Below, piece by piece: positions 8,113 to 19,258 of a stretch of 59,408 nucleotides of DNA (position 1 is the first letter of the stretch; every line of letters begins with the position of its first letter). The position numbers were made by a program, and so were the translations under genes. The stretch covers positions 1-59,408 of the forward strand of contig PNML01000007.1 of the NCBI GenBank assembly GCA_013823635.1. The letters run 5' to 3'. The notes beneath the pieces were generated by a model. It was given only the letters and a program-made list of their open reading frames with translations, was not told where the DNA came from and did not search any database. This DNA comes from Polaromonas sp. Its GTDB lineage: Bacteria; Pseudomonadota; Gammaproteobacteria; Burkholderiales; Burkholderiaceae_C.

Positions 8113-10128
8113 ATGGAACGTCCCGCCACACCGAATTCGCTGCCCGAGTACTCTGAACAGTCCATCCGCGTGCTCAAAGGCCTGGAGCCCGTCAAGCAAC
8201 GCCCGGGCATGTACACCCGCACCGACAACCCCCTGCACATCGTGCAAGAGGTGCTGGACAACGCCGCCGACGAGGCGCTGGCGGGCCACGGCAAAAAAAT
8301 CCGCGTGACCCTGCACACCGACGGCTCGGTGAGTGTGGAAGACGACGGGCGCGGCATCCCGTTTGGCCTGCACCCGGAGGAGAAGGCGCCCGTCATTGAA
8401 CTGGTGTTCACCCGTTTGCACGCCGGCGGCAAGTTCGACAAGGGCAAGGGCGGCGCCTACAGCTTTTCGGGCGGCCTGCACGGCGTGGGCGTGAGCGTGA
8501 CCAACGCCTTGGCCACCCGGCTGGAGGTGACCAGCTACCGCGAAGGGCAGGTGGCCAGCCTGGTGTTCTCCGGCGGCGACGTGACCGAACCCCTGGTCAC
8601 CCGGCCAGCCCTGCTGGGCGCTGCGGCCCAGGCCAATGGCGACGCGGCGCGTGACCGCAAACAGGGCACCACCGTGCGGGTGTGGCCCGATGCCAAATAT
8701 TTCGAGTCGGCCCAGCTGCCCATGGGTGAACTCACCCATTTGCTGCGCAGCAAGGCCGTGCTCATGCCCGGCGTGAACGTGACGCTGGTGAACGAAAAAA
8801 CCCGCGACACCACCACCTGGCAGTTCAAGGGCGGGCTGCGCGACTACCTGCAGCAAACCCTGAACGGCGAACCCGTCATTCCCCTGTTCGATGGCGAGGG
8901 TGTGGCCGACAGCGGACACGACAGCTTTGCCGAAGGTGAGGGGGCCACCTGGTGCGTGGCCTTCACCGAGGACGGTGCGCCGGTGCGCGAGAGCTACGTC
9001 AACCTCATCCCCACCTCGGCGGGTGGCACGCACGAAAGTGGGCTGCGCGACGGCCTGTTCCAGGCCGTCAAGGGCTTCATTGACCTGCACGCCCTGGCGC
9101 CCAAGGGCGTCAAGCTGCTGCCCGAAGACGTGTTTGCCCGTGCCAGCTACGTGCTCAGCGCCAAGGTGCTGGACCCGCAGTTCCAGGGGCAGATCAAGGA
9201 GCGGCTGAACTCGCGCGACGCCGTGCGCCTGGTGTCCAGCTTCGTCAAGCCCGCGCTGGAGCTGTGGCTGAACCAGCACGTGGAATACGGCAAGAAGCTG
9301 GCCGAGCTGGCCATCAAGGCCGCACAAACCCGCCAAAAGGCGGGCCAGAAGGTGGAAAAGCGCAAGGGCTCGGGCGTGGCCGTGCTGCCCGGCAAGCTGA
9401 CCGACTGTGAAAGCCGGGACCTGGCCCACAACGAGGTGTTTCTGGTGGAGGGTGACTCCGCCGGGGGCAGCGCCAAAATGGGCCGCGACAAGGAAAGCCA
9501 GGCCGTGCTGCCGCTGCGTGGCAAGGTGCTCAACACCTGGGAGGTGGAGCGCGACCGCCTGTTTGCCAACACCGAGATCCACGACATTGCCGTGGCCATC
9601 GGCGTGGACCCCCACGGCCCCCATGACCAGCCCGACATGAGCGGTTTGCGCTACGGCAAGGTGTGCATTTTGTCGGACGCGGACGTGGACGGCTCCCACA
9701 TCCAGGTGCTGTTGTTGACCCTGTTTTTTCGCCACTTCCCCAAGCTCATCGAGGCAGGACACGTCTATGTGGCCCGCCCCCCGCTGTACCGGGTGGACGC
9801 CCCCGCGCGGGGCAAAAAGCCCGCCACCAAGGTCTATGCCCTGGACGAGGGCGAACTGCAGGCCACGCTGGACAAGCTGCGCAAGGATGGGGTGAAAGAA
9901 GGCGGCTGGAGCATCAGCCGCTTCAAAGGGCTGGGCGAAATGAGCGCCGAGCAGCTGTGGGACACCACCCTGAACCCCGACACCCGGCGCCTGCTGCCCG
10001 TCACCCTGGGGGCATTCGACTTCGCCCGCACCGAAGCCGAGATCACCAAACTCATGGGCAAGGGCGAAGCCGCTGCCCGGCGCGAGTTGATGGAGCTGCA
10101 CGGCGACTCCGTCGAGGTGGACGTGTGA
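8113..10128 (+). CDS. parE: DNA topoisomerase IV subunit B
   Basis: ATPase subunit of topoisomerase IV, which separates replicated chromosomes. The 671-aa product has the GHKL ATPase domain (DNAADEAL, EDDGRGIP, YSFSGGLHGVGVSVTNAL) and a transducer domain. The Toprim region follows (EGDSAGGSAKMGRDK, PLRGKVLNTWEV, SDADVDGSHIQVLLL), then the FKGLGEMSAEQLW tail. Start ATG 8113 (MERPATPNS) is supported by the family N-terminus NSLPEYSEQSIRVLKGLEPV. The TACAAT hexamer at 8099 would put transcription start almost at the ATG, so a leaderless message is possible. The lytic transglycosylase gene overlaps its stop. Confidence 0.96.
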   Translation: MERPATPNSLPEYSEQSIRVLKGLEPVKQRPGMYTRTDNPLHIVQEVLDNAADEALAGHGKKIRVTLHTDGSVSVEDDGRGIPFGLHPEEKAPVIELVFTRLHAGGKFDKGKGGAYSFSGGLHGVGVSVTNALATRLEVTSYREGQVASLVFSGGDVTEPLVTRPALLGAAAQANGDAARDRKQGTTVRVWPDAKYFESAQLPMGELTHLLRSKAVLMPGVNVTLVNEKTRDTTTWQFKGGLRDYLQQTLNGEPVIPLFDGEGVADSGHDSFAEGEGATWCVAFTEDGAPVRESYVNLIPTSAGGTHESGLRDGLFQAVKGFIDLHALAPKGVKLLPEDVFARASYVLSAKVLDPQFQGQIKERLNSRDAVRLVSSFVKPALELWLNQHVEYGKKLAELAIKAAQTRQKAGQKVEKRKGSGVAVLPGKLTDCESRDLAHNEVFLVEGDSAGGSAKMGRDKESQAVLPLRGKVLNTWEVERDRLFANTEIHDIAVAIGVDPHGPHDQPDMSGLRYGKVCILSDADVDGSHIQVLLLTLFFRHFPKLIEAGHVYVARPPLYRVDAPARGKKPATKVYALDEGELQATLDKLRKDGVKEGGWSISRFKGLGEMSAEQLWDTTLNPDTRRLLPVTLGAFDFARTEAEITKLMGKGEAAARRELMELHGDSVEVDV

Positions 10129-10928
10129 CCCACGCAGGCCGTTTTTGGCCGAATGGGTGGCGCCTGGCGTGCGGGCTTGGGCTGTGCCTGTTGGCCGCTG
10201 CGGCCCAGGCCCAGGTGTGGGGCCGTGTGGACGAGCGCGGGGTGGCCCACTTTGCCGCCGAGCGGCTGGACGAACGCTACGAGCTGTTTTACCGGGGCAG
10301 CCAGGCCATGGGGGTGGCCGCACCATCCCCGTCGGTCCAGGCCGACGAGTCTGGCTGGGAGACACCCGCGCTGGTGGGCACCGCCTTCCCCGACACCGGT
10401 GCGGTGGTGGCCCCGGCGCGACTGTTGGCGTTTTTTCAGGTGTCCCCGGCCTACAAAGCCGTGCGCCACCACATCCGTGACGCGGCTCGGGCCCATGGCG
10501 TGGCACCGGAGCTGTTGCAGGCGGTCATCGCGGCCGAGTCGGGGTTTGACGCACAGGCCGTCAGCCCGCGTGGGGCGGTGGGGCTGATGCAAATCATGCC
10601 GGAAACGGCCCAGGCCCACGGGCTCAACCCCCATCCCCGGCGCAGCGTGGAGAGCCAGCTGGCCGATCCGCGCACCAACATCCACACCGGCGCGCGCATC
10701 CTGGCGCGCCTGTTGCACCGTTTCCCCGAGCAGATCGAGCTGGCCCTGGCCGCCTACAACGCCGGCGAAGGCGCGGTGCGCCGCGCGGGCCGCCAGGTGC
10801 CCAACTTCCCGGAAACCCGCAAATACGTGCACACCGTGGTCCAGCTCTACCAGCACCTGCAGCCTCCCCGTGGCCTGCAGCGCCGCGCCGCCCAGGCCGC
10901 TGAGCAGCAGGCGCTGGCGCAGCCCTGA
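10125..10928 (+). CDS. Lytic transglycosylase (SLT domain), exported
   Basis: Periplasmic peptidoglycan-cleaving enzyme. The 267-aa precursor has a signal peptide (LACGLGLCLLAAAAQAQ). A DUF4124-like start (VWGRVDERGVAHFA) and a C-terminal SLT goose-lysozyme fold (about 130-245) follow, with catalytic Glu in AVIAAESGFDAQAVS, then GAVGLMQIMPETA and LALAAYNAGEGAV. The GTG start overlaps the parE TGA (GTGA). It sits between parE and parC, presumably in one transcript; there is no obvious functional link beyond chromosome separation and cell division. Confidence 0.9.
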   Translation: MTHAGRFWPNGWRLACGLGLCLLAAAAQAQVWGRVDERGVAHFAAERLDERYELFYRGSQAMGVAAPSPSVQADESGWETPALVGTAFPDTGAVVAPARLLAFFQVSPAYKAVRHHIRDAARAHGVAPELLQAVIAAESGFDAQAVSPRGAVGLMQIMPETAQAHGLNPHPRRSVESQLADPRTNIHTGARILARLLHRFPEQIELALAAYNAGEGAVRRAGRQVPNFPETRKYVHTVVQLYQHLQPPRGLQRRAAQAAEQQALAQP

Positions 10929-10949
10929 CCCATTCCGTTGGTATTCCCC

Positions 10950-13343
<2,394 letters not shown>

Positions 13344-13350
13344 CGGCCGT

Positions 13351-13824
13351 TCAGGCCAGTTCGGCGATCAGCTCAATCTCGACACAGGCCCCCAGGGGCA
13401 GCTGGGCCACACCAAAGGCGCTGCGGGCGTGGGCGCCGGCGGGGCCGAACACCTGGCCCAACAGCTCGCTGCAGCCGTTGGTGACCAGGTGCTGCTCGGT
13501 GTAGTCGGCGCTGGAATTGACCAGACTCAGCACCTTGACGATGCGCTTGACGCCGTTGAGGTCGGTGCCCGCGGCCACGCAGGCGGCGTGCAGCGTGCCC
13601 ATGAGGTCAACGGCCACGGCGTGCGCGGCGGCTTTGGCCTCGGCGGTGGCCATGTTGCGGCCCAGCTGGCCGACCCAGGGCTGGCCGTCTTTTTTGGCGA
13701 TGTGGCCGCTCAAAAACACCAGTTTGCCGGTTTGCATGAACGGCACATAGGCGGCGGCGGGCACGGCCACGGGGGGCAGGGTGATGCCCAGGGTTTGCAG
13801 TTGGGTGTAGACGTTGTGTGACAT
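13351..13824 (-). CDS. RidA/YjgF family enamine-imine deaminase-like protein
   Basis: The 157-aa protein of the Rid superfamily removes reactive enamine/imine intermediates in characterised members. Family features are FLSGHIAKKDG, LVNSSADYTEQHLVTNG and the C-terminal ARSAFGVAQLPLGACVEIE, where the arginine corresponds to the substrate-carboxylate-binding Arg of RidA. The length and the PVAVPAAAYVPFMQTG start fit the slightly longer YjgF-like-1 subgroup rather than RidA itself, so no symbol is given. It lies downstream of the GGDEF-EAL gene on the same strand, separated by repeat copy 3, and ends 7 nt from parC. Confidence 0.85.
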   Translation of the reverse strand: MSHNVYTQLQTLGITLPPVAVPAAAYVPFMQTGKLVFLSGHIAKKDGQPWVGQLGRNMATAEAKAAAHAVAVDLMGTLHAACVAAGTDLNGVKRIVKVLSLVNSSADYTEQHLVTNGCSELLGQVFGPAGAHARSAFGVAQLPLGACVEIELIAELA

Positions 13825-13861
13825 GGGTGTGCGTCAAATAAACAATAAAAAATGCTTTTAG

Positions 13862-13888
13862 CGCTTTATTTTAAAGCACTTCAAGCTA
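13862..13888 (-). repeat. TAGC-N20-AGCG dispersed element, copy 3 (diverged)
   Basis: The minus strand reads TAGCTTGAAGTGC...AAAGCG, then CTAAAAGCA. The fixed 27-nt spacing is kept although the interior differs from copies 1 and 2. It lies in the 73-bp AT-rich gap between the RidA and GGDEF-EAL genes, with a TGCTTT/AAAGCA inverted repeat that may form a weak hairpin. Confidence 0.5.
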
Positions 13889-13897
13889 CGAAAAAAA

Positions 13898-16800
13898 TCA
13901 GACGCCTGTTTGACGCCTGTCCGGTTGGTTTCGGGGAGGCGTGTGGCCCTGAGCCAGGGCCCACACCTCGAACTCCCGGGCGGGCAAAGGTTGGGCAAAC
14001 AGGTAGCCCTGGCCAAAGTCGCAACCGGCTTCGGTCAGCAGGCGCTGCTGTTCGGCGGTTTCTATGCCTTCGGCCACCACCTTCAGGCCCAGCTCGTGGG
14101 CCATGACGATGGTGGCCTTGCACAGCGCCAGATCTTTGGACGACGCCCCGAGGTTTTTGACGAAGGCACGGTCGATTTTGAGGTAGTCCAGGTCGAACTG
14201 GTGCAGGTAGGACATGGCCGAGTAACCGGTGCCAAAGTCGTCCAGCGCCACCTGCATGCCCGCCAGGTGCAGCCGCGCCAGTTGGGCACGGGTGCCGGGG
14301 CTGGCCTCCATCAGCATGCCCTCGGTGATCTCCAGCACCACGGCGTGACCGGGCAGGCCCAGGCGGGTCAGCAGTTCGGGCCAGGCCTGGCTGTCGGCGC
14401 AACCCTCGCGCAGTTGGGCGGGGGAAATGTTCACGCTGATCTGGAACTCGGGGTGCAGCGTTTGCCGCCACCGCACCAGCTGTTGCAAGGCCTGCTCCAG
14501 CACCCAGCGGCCGATGGCGTTGATCTGCCCGGTGTCCTCTGCGATGGGGATGAACACCGCTGGGCTGATCTGGTGTTGCAGTGGGTGGTGCCAGCGCAGC
14601 AGCGCTTCGGCCTTGTGCAGCTCGCCGGTGCGCAGGTCCACCACGGGCTGAAAGGCCAGTGCCAGCTGGTTGCCGGCCAGGGCGCCCCGCAGGTCGCGGG
14701 CGATGCGGGCGCGCACCAGGGCCGCTTCCTGCATGGCGGGACTGAAGCGTTCCCAGCGGTTGCGTCCCGCGTTTTTGGCGGCGTACATGGCCTGGTCGGC
14801 CTGCTGAATCAGGTCCTCCCAGGCCAGCCCGTCGTCGGGGTACAGCGTCACCCCCACGCTGGCTGAGATGTGTTCGGTGTCAGGGCCCAGGTCGAAGGGT
14901 TCGGCCATGCGGGCGAGCACCTTGTGGGCAATGTCCTGCGCCTGCTGTTCGGAGTCCAGGTCGTGGATGACCAGGGTGAATTCGTCGCCGCCCAGGCGGG
15001 CCACCAGATCGCTGTCCCGCACGCAGCTGCGCAGCCGCTGGGCGGCGGCCAGCAGCAGCTGGTCGCCCATGTCGTGGCCGTGCGCGTCGTTGACTTCCTT
15101 GAACCGATCGAGGTCAATGAACATGAGCGCCACCTTGGTGGTCATGCCCTGGCTGGTGCGCGTCGGCGACAGGGCTTCTTGCAGGTGCTGGCGAAACATG
15201 CGCCGGTTGGGCAATCCGGTGACGGGGTCGAAGTGCGCCTGGGCCCAGATCAGGGCTTCGCTGGCTTTGCGTTCCGTCACATCGCGGGCCAGCATGACAA
15301 AGCGCAATGGTTCACCCGGCGCGGTGGTTTTGCGTGCGGCCGACAGCTCAAACCACAGCGGCTGGCCGCGAATGGTCAACTGCACCTGTTGCCCGTAGGC
15401 GCTGCCTTTGGCTTTGGCTTCCTGCAAACAGGCCATGACCACGGCCGTTTCTTTGGCCGGCACCACGTCGGCCACCCGTTTGCCCAGAAAGCGACTGGGG
15501 GGAACCACCATTTTGTCGGGCGAGTGGGCGTGCGCGTCCAGGTAGGTGCCGTTCTCGTCCAGCTCGAACAGCAGGTCGGGCAGTGCCTCCAGCGTGGCCG
15601 TCAGGTTGTTGCGGGCATGGTTGAGCTGGGCCTGCTGGGCCAGCAACTGTTGCTCCACTGTCCGAAACGCCGTGATGTCCTGGTAGCTCCACACACGTCC
15701 GGTGGGCTGGCCGTTGAGCAGCTGTGGCGTGGAGTGGCGCAGGTACACCCGCCCGTCTTTGAAGTGCAATTCGTCGCGCGTTTCGCTGTGCGGGTGCTGG
15801 TAGGCGGTGAGTGCCGTTTGGGTGGCCTCATCGGGATTCTTCAGCAGCTGGCACAGGTGTTGCCGCAGGTGCGCGGCATCACACCCAGTGAGTTCACCGT
15901 GTGACAGGCCCACGACCTGCGCATAGCGGGCGTTGAACTGCGTCACCCGTGCCTGGTCGTTGACCACCAGCACCGCGTCGGCCGTGGCTTCCAGCGTGGC
16001 CCGCACGAGCGACAGGCTGTGGCCCAGGTCCTGGTTGGACGCCTGCAACTGTTCATTGGCCCTGGCCACCTCGGCGCGTGCGCCCGCCAGGCGTTGGACA
16101 TGGCGCAGGGCACCCAGCCACATCCCGGCCAACAGCAGGGTGAGCACACTGGCGACGCCGACAATTGCTTGGCGTTCACTGCGCCAGTTGGCCAGGGCTG
16201 GCTGCGTGGACTGGCTGGCAGACACCCACAGGTCGCCGTACAACAGTTGCCGCACCGCCAGGATGGCCTCCCCGCTGCCGGTGCGGGCGGCGGTGGTCAC
16301 GGTGGTCTCCTGGGTGGAGGCCAGTGAGCCCAGCGCGGGGGTCAGGGTTTGGTGTGCGGACGTCTCCCAATTGGGGTATGCCGCCATCAACAGCCCGTCG
16401 TCGCTCTCCAGGGTGATCGCGGTGAGGCCGGAAGCATCACGCGGATCCAGCTCGGCCGACAGCAGTGTGACGCGGATTTCCGCCACCACCAAGGCGGGCA
16501 AGCCATTGCCCAGGGTGGTTGAACGCGACAGGTAAATCACGCGTTCAGGGGACAGCTCATTGGGGGCCGAAGGGGGGCTGATGACCAATGTGGGGAACAA
16601 CTGTTTCAGTGTGTTGTCGCGCAACTGGAGGTGGTCGGGAACACCCAGGTGGCGGGTGTCCGTGCGGGCGCTGGCCAGCACCTGACCGCTGGCGTCCGTC
16701 ACATAGAGGTCGCGCAGCAGCAGGTTCTGGTTGATGGCGGTGCGCAGCAGGCGTCCCAGCGTGTCGGCGGTGGGGAGCGCTGGGCTGTTGTCGCTGGCCT

Positions 16801-17089
16801 GGGCCTGTGCAGTGCCTGGCGCTGGCATGTCGCGGGTCCAGGTGGCCACGTCGGCCAGCAGGGCGTCCATGCCCACCAGCAGCCGGTTGAGCGAGGTTTC
16901 GGTTCCGCTGGCGGCCCGGGCCACACTGTGGCGAACACCGTCCAACGCGGTGTCACGACCGTGTTGCAGCAACAGTCCGGCCAGGACCCAGACAATGCAA
17001 ACGGTCGCCAGCGCGGACAGGTGTATGGCCCGGCTGCTGCCTGGATCGGGTGGGGCGGTGGTCAACATGGCGTCAGCCAGGCGGGGCAT
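13898..17089 (-). CDS. Membrane PAS-PAS-GGDEF-EAL c-di-GMP signalling protein
   Basis: The 1063-aa inner-membrane protein has a span at about 22-42, a periplasmic sensor region of about 265 residues, and a second span at about 308-328. A coiled linker, two PAS domains (about 360-475 and 494-605), GGDEF (about 612-775) and EAL (about 790-1045) follow. The cyclase has an intact RLGGDEF and an upstream inhibitory site R691-xx-D694. The phosphodiesterase keeps KAEALLRW, EITEGMLME, DDFGTGYSAMSYL and EGIETAEQ. Both halves look active, so the direction of c-di-GMP turnover cannot be read. A TRAP-type binding-protein gene lies 33 nt upstream, a possible ligand-presenting partner. Confidence 0.93.
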   Translation of the reverse strand: MPRLADAMLTTAPPDPGSSRAIHLSALATVCIVWVLAGLLLQHGRDTALDGVRHSVARAASGTETSLNRLLVGMDALLADVATWTRDMPAPGTAQAQASDNSPALPTADTLGRLLRTAINQNLLLRDLYVTDASGQVLASARTDTRHLGVPDHLQLRDNTLKQLFPTLVISPPSAPNELSPERVIYLSRSTTLGNGLPALVVAEIRVTLLSAELDPRDASGLTAITLESDDGLLMAAYPNWETSAHQTLTPALGSLASTQETTVTTAARTGSGEAILAVRQLLYGDLWVSASQSTQPALANWRSERQAIVGVASVLTLLLAGMWLGALRHVQRLAGARAEVARANEQLQASNQDLGHSLSLVRATLEATADAVLVVNDQARVTQFNARYAQVVGLSHGELTGCDAAHLRQHLCQLLKNPDEATQTALTAYQHPHSETRDELHFKDGRVYLRHSTPQLLNGQPTGRVWSYQDITAFRTVEQQLLAQQAQLNHARNNLTATLEALPDLLFELDENGTYLDAHAHSPDKMVVPPSRFLGKRVADVVPAKETAVVMACLQEAKAKGSAYGQQVQLTIRGQPLWFELSAARKTTAPGEPLRFVMLARDVTERKASEALIWAQAHFDPVTGLPNRRMFRQHLQEALSPTRTSQGMTTKVALMFIDLDRFKEVNDAHGHDMGDQLLLAAAQRLRSCVRDSDLVARLGGDEFTLVIHDLDSEQQAQDIAHKVLARMAEPFDLGPDTEHISASVGVTLYPDDGLAWEDLIQQADQAMYAAKNAGRNRWERFSPAMQEAALVRARIARDLRGALAGNQLALAFQPVVDLRTGELHKAEALLRWHHPLQHQISPAVFIPIAEDTGQINAIGRWVLEQALQQLVRWRQTLHPEFQISVNISPAQLREGCADSQAWPELLTRLGLPGHAVVLEITEGMLMEASPGTRAQLARLHLAGMQVALDDFGTGYSAMSYLHQFDLDYLKIDRAFVKNLGASSKDLALCKATIVMAHELGLKVVAEGIETAEQQRLLTEAGCDFGQGYLFAQPLPAREFEVWALAQGHTPPRNQPDRRQTGV

Positions 17090-17122
17090 GTGGGGCGCGG
17101 TGTGCGGACTCGGGTCCTGGGG

Positions 17123-18262
17123 TCAGCGAGGGGCGGCGGGTGCCTTGGCCTGAACGCCCGCCACGGGGCCCAGCCATTGGTTCCACACCGGGACGCAGGC
17201 CGGTCCGCAGCGCTGGACCCACGACGGCAGCACACTGCTGCTGAAGGTGTCGCGCAGTTGCTGAAGGTCGCTCGCGTCGGGTTTGACCTCCACCATGCGG
17301 CCGGGTTTGCCGCTGCGGCAGGGGCCTTGGCCGGTGTTGCAGGCAGCGCCTTCCAGGTGCTGGCGCTCGGCGTCGGCCCAGATGGCTTCCTCCAGCTTGG
17401 GCAGCGCCGTTTGGATGACCGATCGCACGTCTGCTGGCAGGGCCTGCCAGGCCAGGGTGTTGGCGCCGAACATGGACACGCCCCAGTTCGTGGCACCGGT
17501 GTAGAGGTGAGAGGTGACCTCGTGCAGGCCAACGGCATGGCCCGATGCCGCGCCCGTGATGGCGCAGTCCACATGGCCGCTGCGCACCTGGGCCACCACC
17601 TCGGAAAACTCGGTTTGCACGGCCACGCCCCCCCAGGGGCGAATGAGGTCGGCCTGGGTGGGGTTGGACACCCGCACCCGCCGACCCGCCAAATCACCCA
17701 GCCCCTTCAGGGGGTGTTTGCAGAACGTGACCTGCCCTGGGTAGGTGTAGATGGCCAGCACCTCAATGCCATGGCGCTCCCGCATCACCCGCTCAAAGTG
17801 GGGGCGAAAGGCGGCCACCGAGCGCCTGAGCGAGGCCATGTCCGGGTTCAACCCGGCCAGGTCCATGGCGGCCAGCTCGGCATCGGTGCCCATGACCGTG
17901 GTCAGCAGCACCGTGCCAAACGGCACCACGCCCAGTTGCATCAGGCGCATGGCCTCGTGGGTGCGAATGCCGGCTTTGTCAAAAGGTGCAATGTGTGCCG
18001 TGACCCTGCCTTGGGTGAGCGCAGGCAGTTCCTGGCGCCAGAAGGGCTCTTCAAACTCGCGGTACTGGGCCAGGCTGCCCAGGCCACCCACCACCCTCAG
18101 TTGCACACGGGGTGCAGCCTGGGTCAGGGGTTGGGCCGTCACCGACAGGTTGCCCGCCAAGGCCAGCCAGCCGAGCAACAGCGCCCTGAGCGCGAGGGCA
18201 GGCCACGCGCGGCAAGCGGGACGCGCCGGGCGCAGCCTGCGAAAGGCGCGGGCGAGTGGCAT
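17123..18262 (-). CDS. TRAP-type periplasmic substrate-binding protein (DctP-like), orphan
   Basis: The 379-aa precursor has a signal peptide (LALRALLLGWLALAGNLSVTAQ). The DctP fold follows: LGVVPFGTVL, then GLGDLAGRRVRVSNPTQADL containing the conserved carboxylate-binding arginine, then VQTEFSEVVAQVRSGHVDCAITG. Near the C-terminus are four cysteines in two pairs (CNTGQGPC and CGPACV), probably disulphides. Start ATG 18262 has AAGGAG seven bases upstream; a longer reading frame adds 28 residues before the signal peptide and is unlikely. No permease subunits are nearby. The gene leads into the GGDEF-EAL gene, suggesting a sensory rather than transport role (inference). Confidence 0.85.
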   Translation of the reverse strand: MPLARAFRRLRPARPACRAWPALALRALLLGWLALAGNLSVTAQPLTQAAPRVQLRVVGGLGSLAQYREFEEPFWRQELPALTQGRVTAHIAPFDKAGIRTHEAMRLMQLGVVPFGTVLLTTVMGTDAELAAMDLAGLNPDMASLRRSVAAFRPHFERVMRERHGIEVLAIYTYPGQVTFCKHPLKGLGDLAGRRVRVSNPTQADLIRPWGGVAVQTEFSEVVAQVRSGHVDCAITGAASGHAVGLHEVTSHLYTGATNWGVSMFGANTLAWQALPADVRSVIQTALPKLEEAIWADAERQHLEGAACNTGQGPCRSGKPGRMVEVKPDASDLQQLRDTFSSSVLPSWVQRCGPACVPVWNQWLGPVAGVQAKAPAAPR

Positions 18263-18499
18263 GTTGGGCTCCTTGGTCGTCAACTGGCCGCGCACGGTGG
18301 CCATGTTTGTGGCTGCGGCGGGCTCTTTGCCCCATGGTAAGCCCATGGAGAGCTGTCTGGTCTACGCACAGACCCTGTGGTCGGGGCGGGTGTCAGGCTC
18401 TCATCAGTAAAATCGGACCCAATCGGGGGTTGGTCGCAGCGGGAGCTTCGCTTCAGCCGCTGCCCCCATGTGTTTTTTCACCATCGCACCCACATCACC

Positions 18500-19036
18500 A
18501 TGTCACTGAACAACGTCACCCCCGGCGCCAAAGCCCCCGAGTCTTTCAACGTCATCATTGAAATCTCCATGAATTCTGACCCCGTCAAGTACGAGGTGGA
18601 CAAAGAGACAGGGGCGTTGTTTGTGGACCGCTTCATGGGCACCGCCATGCACTACCCCTGCAACTACGGCTACATCCCCCAAACCATCAGCGGCGACGGT
18701 GACCCCGTGGACGTGCTGGTGCTGACCCCCGTGCCCCTGCCACCCGGCGTGGTGGTGCCTTGCCGCGCCATTGGCATGTTCAAAATGACCGACGAAGGCG
18801 GCGAAGACGCCAAGCTGCTGGCCGTGCCCACCAAAAAGATCCTGGCGTTCTACGACCACATCAACAGCATGGAAGACGTGAACCCCTTGGTGTTGAAAAA
18901 CATTGCCCACTTCTTCGAGCACTACAAAGACCTGGAGCCCGGCAAATGGGTCAAGGTCAATGGCTGGGTGGGCATTGAAGAAGCCCACAAGGAAATCACC
19001 GACGGCATCGCCGCCTATGCCAAGGCGCAGGCCTGA
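18500..19036 (+). CDS. ppa: Inorganic pyrophosphatase
   Basis: Cytoplasmic type I Mg-dependent pyrophosphatase of 178 aa that pulls biosynthetic reactions forward. It has the family signature [14 protein letters not shown] plus [11 protein letters not shown] and [14 protein letters not shown], with the metal-binding aspartates present. Start ATG 18500 (MSLNNVTPG) matches the usual N-terminus; the frame is open upstream but lacks conservation. Repeat copy 4 and a terminator follow. Confidence 0.96.
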   Translation: MSLNNVTPGAKAPESFNVIIEISMNSDPVKYEVDKETGALFVDRFMGTAMHYPCNYGYIPQTISGDGDPVDVLVLTPVPLPPGVVVPCRAIGMFKMTDEGGEDAKLLAVPTKKILAFYDHINSMEDVNPLVLKNIAHFFEHYKDLEPGKWVKVNGWVGIEEAHKEITDGIAAYAKAQA

Positions 19037-19067
19037 ATCAAGAATTGGAATAAAAAATGGCTTTCAG

Positions 19068-19094
19068 CGCATGTGTTGATTGAGTTGTAAGCTA
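19068..19094 (-). repeat. TAGC-N20-AGCG dispersed element, copy 4 (diverged)
   Basis: The minus strand reads TAGCTTACAACTCA...CATGCG, then CTGAAAGCCA. It keeps the 27-nt spacing. The ACAACTCA block and CTGAA(A/G)GCCA tail also occur in the copy inside the ygiQ-like gene. Confidence 0.5.
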
Positions 19095-19106
19095 TTCTTT
19101 TTGACG

Positions 19107-19138
19107 ATGCCCGCGGCCTTGCACCGTGGGCATTTTTG
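19107..19138 (+). terminator. Terminator of ppa
   Basis: The stem ATGCCCGCGG (19107-19116) pairs with CCGTGGGCAT (19124-19133, one G-T pair), followed by TTTTTG. Confidence 0.85.
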
Positions 19139-19258
19139 TTGGTGTGGGGCCGAAGCGGTGGTTGCGGCAAAGCCCACACCCGCCCATCCGGTTCGTCAAA
19201 AACGTACACTGGCCAGCCTTGTCCAGGCGCTGCCTCGGCAGCCCTTGCGAGCCCTCCC

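Noticed and set aside
7942..10506. Long minus-strand open frame of 854 codons opposite parE
   Set aside because: It is antisense to parE, rich in His/Gln/Gly/Val as expected from mirrored GC-rich codons, with no domain. The plus-strand topoisomerase explains the region.
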